50,745 nucleotides of DNA from Lewinella cohaerens DSM 23179. Its GTDB lineage: Bacteria > Bacteroidota > Bacteroidia > Chitinophagales > Saprospiraceae. Position 1 is the stretch's first letter. Each line of letters begins with the position of its first letter. Under the pieces are notes generated by a model that had not been told where the DNA came from, searched no databases, and saw only the letters and a program-made list of their open reading frames with translations. The stretch is taken from contig NZ_KB903536.1 in the NCBI RefSeq assembly GCF_000379805.1, forward strand, positions 16,348-67,092. The letters run 5' to 3'. The position numbers were made by a program, and so were the translations under genes. Below are positions 9,606-18,412 of the stretch, piece after piece.

Positions 9606-9628
9606 AATAGTTTGCACTGTCAACTATT
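9606..9628. promoter_or_regulatory. Candidate MarR operator upstream of efflux operon
   Basis: A perfect inverted repeat AATAGTT-N9-AACTATT lies just before the marR start codon. Its size (23 bp) and position suit binding of a dimeric MarR repressor over the operon promoter. Assignment is by position and symmetry only. Confidence 0.5.
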
Positions 9629-9768
9629 GTAATGAAACACAAATTAATAAAATTTGTTCCATCAGTACAACGAATCACAGCTAATTATTGGTGAACATTC
9701 CTTCTCGTGAAGTTAATAAAGCTGTCCTAGATAAAGAAGCCTAAGGTGGTGAATGGTTAGAGAACTAT

Positions 9769-9815
9769 AAAAAACAACGGGCAAGCTATCCATCCCCCGA
9801 TGGTAGCCTGCCCGT
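9769..9815 (-). terminator. Rho-independent terminator of the T9SS protein gene
   Basis: Read on the minus strand, a long stem (ACGGGCAGGCTACCATC pairing imperfectly with GGATGGATAGCTTGCCCGT) is followed by TGTTTTTT. It begins 22 bases after the stop codon at 9838. Confidence 0.8.
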
Positions 9816-9837
9816 CTGCTAAATAATTACGTCGTTT

Positions 9838-11011
9838 TTACTGCACAATAATCCTTTGGGCCGGAACCAGGCGGCCGTTTGCGTCGATCGCTTGCAGATA
9901 GTACAGCCCTGCCGGAAGTTGAGCAGGAATTTCTACCGTGCATTGCTTGCCTTGGGTATTTACTTTGGGAACGCTGATCATTTGGCCTTGCTGGTTCAGC
10001 AAGCGTATTGAGCCTGCTGTTAATTCCTGATCAATTTGCACTCGTAAGGTACCACCACATGGTACTGGATTAGGAGAAACACTAAGCCGAGCAGTGCTCA
10101 ATTCGCGGGTACTGGAGACCAAATCAGCTGCCCGTGGACGATAAATAAAATCCTCTGCACCGTCTGCTCCAAAATTTATACGCACCACAGGTAACTCCAT
10201 ACCGGGTGCTAGAAAGACAAACACCTGATCGGTGGAAACCATTCCCTGGCTTACCCCGAAAGGTGCCGTTAAGTTAGGTGGTGCCACCATACCTGCCACA
10301 AAGAAACTGTCAATTGCCATACCGTCTATTTGAACGAGTAGTACATCAATCGGCGGAGAAGGACTCTGATCTTCTAGAGGGATAATCACCTGACCATAAC
10401 CAATCACAGTGTGGCTTTCGCTGTAGTAACGGCGAGATTCAACAGGCGCATTGGTAAGTCCAAAAGCAGCAACGCTTAAAGAGAGATTCGTCCGTTCAAT
10501 GCGGTTAGCTTCGTAAGTATCCTGGTAGGTCATCGGAAATGACAACAGATTTATCCGGCCTTCGTAAGTGAAAGTGTCTGCTAAAAACAGGAAGGTATCA
10601 TCAGGGTTACCCGTAATCGTCGTAAGTGGGTAGCTGGTCTCTTCAATCAATCGGCCTACGTCATAGAAGCCTTCCTCATCAACCCCCTCATAATGTATTG
10701 CTTCGGCTTCAAATGCCTGGAACTTAAGATAACCTGTTCCACTGCTGTATGCTTGGGTAAAAATAGGACTGTCTTGCTCATCAGTAGCGTAGGTAACCCG
10801 CGGAAAGTCTAAATCAACATCAGAGTAATCCCACACCTGAGCGGCTCCACCCGTGGGGGGGGCTTATTCCAGCCGTCACGCCAAAATAGAGGCTATCCGT
10901 ATATGCTGCGGGAGGCGTTGAATTTTCAGCAGTGAGGATAATTTGTGCGCCGGCTGTTGTCCATAATACAACCAGAAAAAATAGTGTCAGTGTAATAGTA
11001 CTTAATTGCAT
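9838..11011 (-). pseudogene. T9SS-exported protein gene interrupted by a one-base frameshift in a G8 tract
   Basis: Two frames join into one sensible protein of about 390 residues. The first (11011-10820) begins with a signal peptide, MQLSTITLTLFFLVVLWTTAGA. It runs into the frame of the second (from about 10862 to 9838) if one base is removed from the run of eight G at 10855-10862; the joined reading is GVTAGISPPTGGAAQVWDYSD. The C-terminus (from LSVSPNPVPCGGTLRVQ to the last residues IIVQ) is a type A T9SS sorting domain, so the product should be carried across the outer membrane by the type IX system. The passenger region is beta-rich and not recognised. The break may be a sequencing error, a true mutation, or slip-strand phase variation. 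Whether the sequenced cell makes the protein is therefore unknown. Confidence 0.75.
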
Positions 11012-11181
11012 GGTATTGCTTTTTGATAATAATTAAAGGTGTCACACGGTACTTTTCCGTGCTTGCCCCAAAGGTGTAAGCAAAACCAAGCGGGGTGTTA
11101 TTAAAAACCAGCCGACTCGTATCAATTTCCGGAAAGGGGTAAGAATTTTGGGACATTTATATAAAAAACAGGTCATTTATA

Positions 11182-13935
11182 CTACAAGCTCCCCGGCGTT
11201 TGTCCGAATTTTTCGCGGAAGCACTTCACAAAATAAGCGGTACTGCTAAAGCCCGTAGCTATCGCGACCTCAGACACATTTCCTTCTTGCCGTTGAAGCA
11301 TCAGGAGCGCTTTTTGTAATCGATAGTTTCGAATAAATGGATTAGCCGACAAATCGGTAAGCGCACTGAGTTTGCGATTCAGGTGCCGACGGCTCATACC
11401 AACCTCCTCTGCTAATACATCTACGCCAAACTGTTCATTATCGAGGTGGGTGTCAAGAATTGAGTATACTTTCTCCAGGAAAGCACGATCTGTTGCGTTT
11501 AACTGAGGATCAATGCCAGCTTGTTCTGTGGGTTCGGTACGCTGCTGACGTAACTGCTGACGGGAAGCGATGAGATTGCGGACGCGCAGCTGGAGTTCTT
11601 TGGTATCAAAGGGTTTGAGTAAATAATCATCAGCACCTTCTTCCAGGCCATGTAGTTTCTCTTCGCGTGCTGCTTTGGCCGTCAATAATATTAAAGGTAT
11701 ATGACTGGTGCGTTGATCATTTTTCAAGGTACGGCATACCTCGTAGCCATTTTTCTTGGGCATCATCACATCGCTGATAATGAGGTCGGGCTGGTGTTCC
11801 AGAGCTTTATCGATACCATCCTGCCCATCAACCGCTTCTAACAGACGATAATGCTGAAGTAAGTTCTGTTTGATATAAAAGCGCACATCCTCGTGGTCTT
11901 CAATAATCAAAACCAAGGGAGTGGTACTGGTATGGCGATCAATAGGCAAATAGGAAGGCGCCCCCACTACTGACGGCACCTGCTCTTTTTCAGGAAAAAC
12001 AAACGATGCCGATGCTGCTGCCACCCCTTCATTCGATTCACTTTTATTCAAAGGAAAACGGAGCCGGAAAGAAGTTCTTTTGTTTTGAATACTGCGTACC
12101 GTGATTGTTCCGCCATGCAAATTGACCAGCTCTTTTACCAAAGTCAGGCCTATTCCTGTACCGGGAACGTCTTCCGTTTTAGCCTCATCCGCTTGAAAGA
12201 AACGATTAAAAATATGGGACAATTGATCAGCAGGGATTCCCCGCCCGGTATCTTTTACAAGTACTGTTACCCAGTCCTCTTTTACAGTGAGTAGTACTGC
12301 TACCTCCTCAGAGGTTTTGGTAAATTTGAACGCATTGGATAACAGGTTATTAAATATTTGTTCAATTTTATTGGGATCTACCCAAAGGTTCAACTCATCT
12401 ACTTCACTCGCAAAATTCAGGCGTACACCTTTTTGTTCTGCCAATGATTCGAAAGACATAACAATCCCTTTCACTAAAGCAGGAAAATTAACCTCTTGCA
12501 AATCCAATGTCATTTTACCAGCTTCCAGTTTGGAGAGGTCCAGTATTTGATTGATTAAGCTCAGCAAGCGCTCTGCGTTCCGGTGCATCATCCCCATAAG
12601 TTTACGATCTTCGGCTTGCGCCTGCTTCTCCTTTAACTGATTCAGTGGGCCCATGATCAAGGTGAGGGGGGTGCGAAATTCGTGCGAGATATTCGCAAAA
12701 AAGCGGGATTTGAGCTGATCGAGTTCTTGAAAGCGGTCTTTTTCCCTACGGATACTGTCGATTCGGGTAAACAGATCATAGAATAGTACAGCCGCAAATA
12801 TCATCGTGCCCAACTGAAAGAAACTAAAAGCACTTCCAGCATCAGGGGCCGTTGTGTTTATTTCTAGCAAATGAAAGATAGAAGCGACAAAAAGAATCAT
12901 GACCGTTCGCAACAACATCTTCCCTTTTGGTTCTCCACGCCAGGCGGCAACGACAACGGGTAGAAAGCATAAGACGACCCAAAACAAGAGCATTATATTA
13001 TGGTAGATCACCGACATATTATGATCCATTAAAAAAGGAGCCAGGAGAGAATAAGCCTCCATAGTAGCAATAAAGATCAAGGCAATACCTACATACCGTC
13101 GGTAACGCTGCCTTAAGTCCAGGTAATTAATAATAAAAAGACTGGAGCAAAAAACAATCCCTAAAATGGCCCATCTCAAAAACAAAAATTCCTGGTAAGG
13201 AAAACAAGCAAGTAAAAATGCATCTGACACTCGGCTTGTGATAATAAAATAACATCCAAAGCTAAGCATCAGTCCCGCAAAATAAAGGAATATACGATCC
13301 CAAAACAAGCGGTACATATACAGGCTCAATAGGCAGAAAAGCACCATAAAACCCAGATAGAAAGACTGCCAAGCATAGCTTCCTACGATGTACTTATTGA
13401 TTGGTGCAGTCGGTTGAATGCTGAATGCCATATTTAAGTATTCCCCCATCTCTGGTACACGAACCCGAATGCGCAACCACAAATACTTCGTCTCTCCGGG
13501 AAAAAGGCCAATAGCAGCCATGTTCTTGATGTGAGAAGGATGTTTGTTCCAAATGGACACTCCTTCACCCGTAATTTGCAAGTTCACTACCTCATCACCA
13601 ACAACCGTATAAGTCCACAAGGAATCAATACTCCACAGTCCAACAATAAACTCATTACGAAAAACATTGCTTTGATTACTTAACGCTACACTCGTCCAGA
13701 GATAGTAAATGGTGTCGGGAATTTCCACTTGCCGCGGATCAACAGCCACCAGGCTGGAATCGGCCAATACATCCGCTATGGTAAGCTCACCCGTAGAATC
13801 AATAATAAAACGTAAATCCCGATCAAATAGCACACTTTGCTCCTTGTCCTCTTCGTAGGTATACTGCTGGATTTGCCCCTGAGCCAGAGGAAATGCAACG
13901 AAAAAAAATAAGAGGATAAGTACGGTAATTCTCAT
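11182..13935 (-). CDS. Hybrid sensor kinase / response regulator with 7TMR-DISM sensor and AraC output
   Basis: A 917-residue one-protein two-component system. Order: signal peptide; an extracytoplasmic beta domain of the 7TMR-DISMED2 kind (about 25-175); seven transmembrane helices (about 185-390); histidine kinase dimerisation domain with His418 in FFANISHEFRTPLTLI; ATPase domain with N-box FNNLLSNAFKFT and G-boxes GRGIPA and GTGIGL; a receiver domain with Asp722 in IISDVMMPKKNGYEV; and a C-terminal AraC-type double helix-turn-helix (about 810-917, ending FGQTPGSL). It should sense an extracellular small molecule, perhaps a carbohydrate, and directly control transcription. It differs from the usual Bacteroides HTCS, which has a large periplasmic propeller sensor. 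Targets are unknown; the nearby T9SS gene is a possible one. Confidence 0.93.
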   Translation of the reverse strand: MRITVLILLFFFVAFPLAQGQIQQYTYEEDKEQSVLFDRDLRFIIDSTGELTIADVLADSSLVAVDPRQVEIPDTIYYLWTSVALSNQSNVFRNEFIVGLWSIDSLWTYTVVGDEVVNLQITGEGVSIWNKHPSHIKNMAAIGLFPGETKYLWLRIRVRVPEMGEYLNMAFSIQPTAPINKYIVGSYAWQSFYLGFMVLFCLLSLYMYRLFWDRIFLYFAGLMLSFGCYFIITSRVSDAFLLACFPYQEFLFLRWAILGIVFCSSLFIINYLDLRQRYRRYVGIALIFIATMEAYSLLAPFLMDHNMSVIYHNIMLLFWVVLCFLPVVVAAWRGEPKGKMLLRTVMILFVASIFHLLEINTTAPDAGSAFSFFQLGTMIFAAVLFYDLFTRIDSIRREKDRFQELDQLKSRFFANISHEFRTPLTLIMGPLNQLKEKQAQAEDRKLMGMMHRNAERLLSLINQILDLSKLEAGKMTLDLQEVNFPALVKGIVMSFESLAEQKGVRLNFASEVDELNLWVDPNKIEQIFNNLLSNAFKFTKTSEEVAVLLTVKEDWVTVLVKDTGRGIPADQLSHIFNRFFQADEAKTEDVPGTGIGLTLVKELVNLHGGTITVRSIQNKRTSFRLRFPLNKSESNEGVAAASASFVFPEKEQVPSVVGAPSYLPIDRHTSTTPLVLIIEDHEDVRFYIKQNLLQHYRLLEAVDGQDGIDKALEHQPDLIISDVMMPKKNGYEVCRTLKNDQRTSHIPLILLTAKAAREEKLHGLEEGADDYLLKPFDTKELQLRVRNLIASRQQLRQQRTEPTEQAGIDPQLNATDRAFLEKVYSILDTHLDNEQFGVDVLAEEVGMSRRHLNRKLSALTDLSANPFIRNYRLQKALLMLQRQEGNVSEVAIATGFSSTAYFVKCFREKFGQTPGSL

Positions 13936-14115
13936 GAATATAGCAGGTGCTTCAGACTACAAATCAAATAGCTTTTCAATACAAGAAACTCTAAGTTAAC
14001 TTTAAAAATGAGTACTCCATATTGGAAAAGCAAATAATAATTACAAAACAGCACGTTCCTGGAAGAGGCTTATATTTACTCAAATAACCGAGCATTTGAC
14101 AATGTAATTAAACCC

Positions 14116-14228
14116 AGTGTCTTAGGCACTAAATGTTCGTGCAAAAACGTGGCTTGGGCTTCAGCCCGAGCGTGAAGATGACGCTCGGGCTGAAGCCCAA
14201 GCTACGGTTAGTCAGTGCCATAGGCACC
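14116..14228. repeat. REP-like hairpin cluster with a 26-bp stem flanked by short direct repeats
   Basis: The core is a hairpin at 14148-14206: arms of 26 bases that pair completely if one G-U is allowed, with the 7-base loop GAAGATG. Each arm itself contains a small palindrome (GGGCTTCAGCCC, GGGCTGAAGCCC). On both sides lie similar 15-base repeats, AGTGTCTTAGGCACT (14116) and AGTGCCATAGGCACC (14214), 12 of 15 bases identical and each able to fold. There is no T-run on the plus strand and no upstream minus-strand gene, so it is not an ordinary terminator. Confidence 0.75.
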
Positions 14229-14355
14229 AGTAAACTGCAACTTCGTCGAGATAAAACGAATAAAAATCAATCATGCTGAAAAAAACACACATTCCAGCGC
14301 AGGATTTTCTTCGCTTAGCTGTCTTAGCAATGCTGTAAGCAGCATTAGGAGGTGT

Positions 14356-14363
14356 TATGTTTG
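14356..14363 (+). promoter_or_regulatory. Possible -7 box for cotH-like gene
   Basis: TATGTTTG fits the Bacteroidota -7 consensus TAnnTTTG and lies 28-35 bases before the ATG. No clear -33 TTG is present at the right distance, so support is moderate. Confidence 0.35.
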
Positions 14364-14390
14364 CTTCTTAAATAAAATTCTATTTCTTAA

Positions 14391-16667
14391 ATGACAAATA
14401 TGAAAAACCATTTATTCTACCTTTTCTTCTTGTTTTGTACTAACAGCTTCGCCCAAGAATTCTATAACATGGAAAACATCCAGACCATAGAAATCACTTT
14501 TGAACAAAGTAACTGGGATCAATTACTCGACGCCGAATACGCCGGAAGCGGCGATTACATTATGGCGCAAAGCGTCAGCGTAAACGGTGAAGTCTTCGAC
14601 AGCGTAGGCGTAAAATACAAAGGCAACAGCACCTACAGCGCCAACCAGGCGAAGAACCCTTTCCACATTGAACTGGACACTTACAAAGACCAGGAATATG
14701 ATGGTTATACCGATATCAAACTCAGTAATGTTGCTAAAGATCCTTCCTTCCTGCGCGAAGTATTGTCTTACCAAATTATTAGACAATACATGGATGCGCC
14801 GCTTTCCAACTATGCCAATGTCTACGTTAATGGAACCTTGATTGGCCTTTACAGCAACTCAGAATCTATTTCCAAGAAATTTGTCAACAGCAGATTTTAT
14901 TCTAAAAAAAATACCTTCATCAAGTGTAATCCTCCCGGCGGTGCAGGGCCACAATCCAACAACCTCCCCAACCTTGAATACCTCGGCCAAGACAGTACCG
15001 ACTACTACGATGCTTACGAGCTAAAGTCTGATGATGGCTGGCAGGAATTGATCGACTTGTGCGACACGCTCTCCAATGAGATTGATGCTATTGACCAAAT
15101 TCTAGACGTTGACCGTGCCCTATGGATGCTGGCGCTGAACAACGTACTCGTCAACCTCGACAGTTACATTGGTGCTTTCGCCCAAAACTATTACCTCTAT
15201 CGTACCGACTACGGCCAGTTTGTGCCTGTCATCTGGGATTTGAACGAATCCTTCGGTCGGTTCTCTATGACAGGGAGCGGCAACCTCAACAATACTACGG
15301 CTAAGCAACAAATGAGCCACTTACTCAACCAGAACGATTCCGACTTTCCGTTAGTGCAAAAGTTGTTGAGCGTACCGATGTACAAACGCATGTACATCGC
15401 GCACTGCAAAACCATTCTTGAAGAAAATTTCGAAAACGGCTCTTATGAGGCTACGGCTGAAACACTGCACAATACCATTGATGCGGCAGTGCAGGCAGAT
15501 AACTATAAGTTTTTCACCTACGCCAACTTCCTCACCAACATCTACAACGACATCAATGGCGGTCCTGGACCTGGTGGTGGAGCGACACCCGGCATTACCA
15601 ACTTGATGGATGGCAGAGCAGCCTACCTTTTAGGCTTATCAGACTTTAACCAAGTGACACCAGCGATCTCCGATATTACTGTATCTGACCCTACGCCGGT
15701 TGTCAATACTCCCGTTACCCTTTCGGCCTTTGTAGCGGACGAAAATGCCGTATTTGTGGGTTACCGCAGTGAATTTGGTGCACCATTCACCCGTATTGAG
15801 ATGTACGATGATGGCCTCCACAATGATGGCGCTGCCAACGATGGCACCTATGCGGTAGAACTCCCCATCAACAATACGTTTGTACAGTACTACCTCTACG
15901 CTGAGAATGACAATGCAGGTATTTTCTCCCCTCAAAGAGCAGAGCATGAGTACCACAGCCTGACGGCAACCACCTCTAATCCTATGATAGAGGATTTGGT
16001 GATCAATGAATTTATGGCCTCCAATGATATTACTGCCGCTGACCAGGATGGTGAGTTTGACGATTGGGTAGAGCTGTACAACAACAGCGACGAAGGAATC
16101 AGCCTCGACGGTTATTTCCTTTCCGACGATGCCGATGACCTCATGAAGTGGGAATTCCCTAGCGGTACTTCCATTGCTGGCAACGGCTACCTCATCATCT
16201 GGGCAGATGACGACGAAGACCAGGAAGGCTTGCATACCAGCTTCAAACTATCTGCTGCTGCAGAAGCTGTTCTCCTCGTGGCCCCTGATGGTACCATTGT
16301 TGATGAAGTAACTTATATCGACCAAGTAACGGATGTCTCTTACGGACGATACCCTAACGGCACCGGTGAATTTCAATCCATGAGTCCCACCTTCAATGCC
16401 GAAAACACAGGAACGACTGCCACCACTGATGCCTTTGCCAACCAGCAAGCAATTAAGGTCTACCCTAATCCCGCTAACGATAGCTTTACCCTAAGCGTTG
16501 ACGGAGAAACCGAAGAGAAGCAAATTGTAATGATCTACAACCTCAATGGTACCAAAGTATACCAAGGCATGGTTCGGCAAAGCACTCAAATAGATGTTTC
16601 TTACTGGCCTGTAGGGCTTTACATTGTAAAAATCGGGAATGCCGTTACCAAGGTGGTGGTAGAATAA
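14391..16667 (+). CDS. Secreted CotH-kinase-like protein with lamin-tail domain and T9SS sorting signal
   Basis: A 758-residue exported protein; an in-frame ATG at 14400 starts directly at the signal peptide (MKNHLFYLFFLFCTNSFA) and may be the true start. Residues about 25-420 match the CotH fold: GVKYKGNSTY, DPSFLREVLSYQIIRQYMD, YVNGTLIGLYSNSE and VIWDLNESFGRF, whose Asp and Asn fit the kinase-like metal site. A beta-sandwich segment follows (about 425-525). Next is a lamin-tail domain (about 535-660; VINEFMASND, DDWVELYNNSDEGISLDGYFLSD). The protein ends with a type A T9SS sorting domain (VYPNPANDSF to KVVVE). CotH proteins phosphorylate or structurally modify surface proteins in spore formers; in Bacteroidota their substrate is unknown. 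Stands alone, followed by its own terminator. Confidence 0.9.
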   Translation: MTNMKNHLFYLFFLFCTNSFAQEFYNMENIQTIEITFEQSNWDQLLDAEYAGSGDYIMAQSVSVNGEVFDSVGVKYKGNSTYSANQAKNPFHIELDTYKDQEYDGYTDIKLSNVAKDPSFLREVLSYQIIRQYMDAPLSNYANVYVNGTLIGLYSNSESISKKFVNSRFYSKKNTFIKCNPPGGAGPQSNNLPNLEYLGQDSTDYYDAYELKSDDGWQELIDLCDTLSNEIDAIDQILDVDRALWMLALNNVLVNLDSYIGAFAQNYYLYRTDYGQFVPVIWDLNESFGRFSMTGSGNLNNTTAKQQMSHLLNQNDSDFPLVQKLLSVPMYKRMYIAHCKTILEENFENGSYEATAETLHNTIDAAVQADNYKFFTYANFLTNIYNDINGGPGPGGGATPGITNLMDGRAAYLLGLSDFNQVTPAISDITVSDPTPVVNTPVTLSAFVADENAVFVGYRSEFGAPFTRIEMYDDGLHNDGAANDGTYAVELPINNTFVQYYLYAENDNAGIFSPQRAEHEYHSLTATTSNPMIEDLVINEFMASNDITAADQDGEFDDWVELYNNSDEGISLDGYFLSDDADDLMKWEFPSGTSIAGNGYLIIWADDDEDQEGLHTSFKLSAAAEAVLLVAPDGTIVDEVTYIDQVTDVSYGRYPNGTGEFQSMSPTFNAENTGTTATTDAFANQQAIKVYPNPANDSFTLSVDGETEEKQIVMIYNLNGTKVYQGMVRQSTQIDVSYWPVGLYIVKIGNAVTKVVVE

Positions 16668-16720
16668 AGAACACAAAAGACCACTCAGTATTCCCAATAC
16701 AGACAATCAATTTCATAGAG

Positions 16721-16745
16721 AAGGCGGCCTCGAATAGGTCGCCTT
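16721..16745 (+). terminator. Terminator after cotH-like gene
   Basis: A 10-bp stem with one mismatch (AAGGCGGCCT / AGGTCGCCTT, loop CGAAT) is followed by a T-rich run (TTTCTATTTTT). It lies 53 bases past the stop codon. Confidence 0.8.
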
Positions 16746-16872
16746 TTCTATTTTTCTAGGTTCATATCTAAACGTGCTACTGCTAATCCGTCATAAAAAG
16801 CAATCAAAAACCATTAGTTATACAAATGCTATTCATTAAAAGTATATATAATAATTTATGATCAAAAAGACA

Positions 16873-16880
16873 GACCTTTG
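16873..16880 (+). promoter_or_regulatory. Possible -7 box for small membrane protein gene
   Basis: GACCTTTG differs from TAnnTTTG only in its first base and lies 23 bases before the ATG at 16904. The same variant occurs on the minus strand before the DUF5916 gene (32812-32819). Confidence 0.3.
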
Positions 16881-16903
16881 CGTTGTCAAGGTGATTAAAC
16901 TGC

Positions 16904-17140
16904 ATGAAACTTGAGAAATCATTCTCTTATTACATCATAAAGCAAATGCATAAATCGATGAACAAACGTATAAGTTCTTCCTTCCTTCCCTTAATTGTTA
17001 GCCTGGGTCTTCTGGTTACGGTGATCCAATTGTCGCTTGCTAACAATCGGTTATTTTTACCTCAATTGCTGGTTTCAGGTACTATCATTTTAATTCTTGT
17101 GGGTATGAAGACAATATCTTCTTCCAAGTTATCTGACTAA
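16904..17140 (+). CDS. Small membrane protein, unknown
   Basis: A 78-residue frame; internal ATGs at codons 15 and 19 are alternatives. Two hydrophobic helices are visible (FLPLIVSLGLLVTVIQLSLA and LFLPQLLVSGTIILILVG) after a basic N-terminus, giving a hairpin membrane protein with both ends probably in the cytoplasm. No family is recognised. A promoter-like GACCTTTG box upstream and an 11-bp hairpin just after the stop support a separate transcript. It precedes the SbtA-like permease by 92 bases; it is too short and too hydrophobic to be SbtB, the usual partner. It may be a real gene, but evidence is limited to the helices and flanking signals. Confidence 0.45.
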   Translation: MKLEKSFSYYIIKQMHKSMNKRISSSFLPLIVSLGLLVTVIQLSLANNRLFLPQLLVSGTIILILVGMKTISSSKLSD

Positions 17141-17147
17141 TCCTTTA

Positions 17148-17176
17148 CGGAGCATTCCTTTTCCAGGAATGCTCCG
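17148..17176 (+). terminator. Hairpin after small membrane protein gene
   Basis: Perfect 11-bp stem CGGAGCATTCC / GGAATGCTCCG with 7-base loop, 8 bases after the stop. It lacks a following T-run, so it could be a weak terminator or a 3' stabilising hairpin. Confidence 0.5.
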
Positions 17177-17232
17177 CTCCCCCTCCTACTTCATTGTGTT
17201 CTTCATCGGCAATAGCTTGCCTGTAACCCTTT

Positions 17233-18216
17233 ATGTCTGTTATGGATTTACATCTACTGATTGACAACTTAAGCAACCCTGCACTCCTGTTTTTCTTCCT
17301 GGGTATTTTAGCGACTCAACTCAAAAGTGACTTGGAAATACCGGAAGGTTCCTCCAAATTCATTTCACTTTACCTTTTGTTATCCATTGGTTTCAAGGGA
17401 GGTCAGGAACTCTCTCACAGCCAGTTGGACATGGAAATTTTCTGGTCAATTGCAGCAGGAATTTTACTTGCGATTATCGTCCCACTGTATACTTTTTTCT
17501 TGCTTCGGCGCAAGTTCAATGTCTACAATTCAGGTGCTATTGCCGCTTCTTACGGATCCGTGAGTGCGGTGACTTTCGTGACGGCGATCTCTTTTCTGGA
17601 AATGGAGCAGATTCCTTTTGGTGGCCATATGGTGGCTGTGATGGCTTTGATGGAGGCCCCATCTATCATTGTGGGGGTACTACTCATTGCTATTTACAAT
17701 AAAGAGCGTACGGAGAAGCCTGCCCTGGGCAAGATTGTTCGCCATGCAGTCACCAATGGGAGTGTGCTGCTGATTCTTGGCAGCCTGGCTATCGGCCTCC
17801 TGGCCAGCGAGCAACAAGCCGAAGGGATCAAGCCTTTTACAACCGACATTTTCAAAGGATTTCTTGCGGTATTTCTCCTGGACATGGGAATTACCAGTGG
17901 CAAGAAAATTGCTGCGTTTATCAAGAAAGGGTGGTTTGCTTTTGCTTTCGCCATTGTCATTCCGCTGTTCAATGGTTGTATCGTAGCACTGGCCAGTGAT
18001 ACCTTTAGCGACAGTACAGGCAACCGTTTCTTGCTGTCGATATTGGCTGCTAGTGCTTCGTATATCGCTGTCCCCGCAGCCATGCGACTAGCAGCCCCCA
18101 AGGCTAACCCCAGTCTGTATCTGCCTATGGCACTGGCCATTACCTTCCCCTTTAACATTACACTGGGTATGCCGCTTTACCTTTATTTGATTCAACTGGG
18201 AGGAGGAGTAGTGTAG
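17233..18216 (+). CDS. Sodium-dependent bicarbonate transporter family permease (SbtA-like)
   Basis: A 327-residue inner-membrane protein with about ten hydrophobic helices in two repeated halves. Family signs are the opening NLSNPALLFFFLGILATQLKS, LYLLLSIGFKGGQEL in the first half, and YGSVSAVTFVTAISFLE followed by MALMEAPSI; the second half has FLLDMGITSGK and AASASYIAVPAAMR. Cyanobacterial SbtA takes up bicarbonate with sodium and is inhibited by the PII-like SbtB. No SbtB gene is adjacent. In a heterotroph such a permease may feed carboxylases, for example in anaplerosis, but the true substrate of non-cyanobacterial members is uncertain. A clear stop at 18216 is followed by a repeat-containing spacer before the sugar transporter gene. 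Confidence 0.88.
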   Translation: MSVMDLHLLIDNLSNPALLFFFLGILATQLKSDLEIPEGSSKFISLYLLLSIGFKGGQELSHSQLDMEIFWSIAAGILLAIIVPLYTFFLLRRKFNVYNSGAIAASYGSVSAVTFVTAISFLEMEQIPFGGHMVAVMALMEAPSIIVGVLLIAIYNKERTEKPALGKIVRHAVTNGSVLLILGSLAIGLLASEQQAEGIKPFTTDIFKGFLAVFLLDMGITSGKKIAAFIKKGWFAFAFAIVIPLFNGCIVALASDTFSDSTGNRFLLSILAASASYIAVPAAMRLAAPKANPSLYLPMALAITFPFNITLGMPLYLYLIQLGGGVV

Positions 18217-18306
18217 TTTTTCAAGAGCAGAGTGACCCAACGACTGGGTACGGTAGGGGTACTTCAAAAGAGTACCCTCAGTAAGGCACAGCAATATGAT
18301 TTTTGA

Positions 18307-18381
18307 CTTATTTTGAGCACGCTCCAAAAAAAAATCCAAAAACCGGGCTAAAGCCCAATTTACGCTTATTTTGAGCACGCT
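18307..18381. repeat. 17-nt direct repeats flanking a small palindrome
   Basis: CTTATTTTGAGCACGCT occurs at 18307-18323 and again, identical, at 18365-18381. Between them lie A9, and the palindrome GGGCTAAAGCCC (18345-18356). The second copy ends 32 bases before the SLC45-type transporter gene. Confidence 0.85.
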
Positions 18382-18412
18382 TTAAACAAGTCACGATCAA
18401 ACTACAAGTGCC

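Larger units (their letters stand above)
13936..14390. other. Gene-free stretch between kinase and cotH
   Basis: No coding region is seen in these 455 bases. The stretch holds the upstream region of the divergent kinase gene, the hairpin cluster at 14116-14228, and a TAnnTTTG box close to the cotH start. Confidence 0.7.

Noticed and set aside
10926-11156. 76-residue minus-strand frame between the kinase and the T9SS gene
   Set aside because: It overlaps the start of the T9SS gene in another frame, has no recognisable composition or signal, and probably is leader sequence.
15639-16235. 198-residue frame antisense to the cotH-like gene
   Set aside because: Lies wholly inside a convincing gene with clear domains on the other strand.
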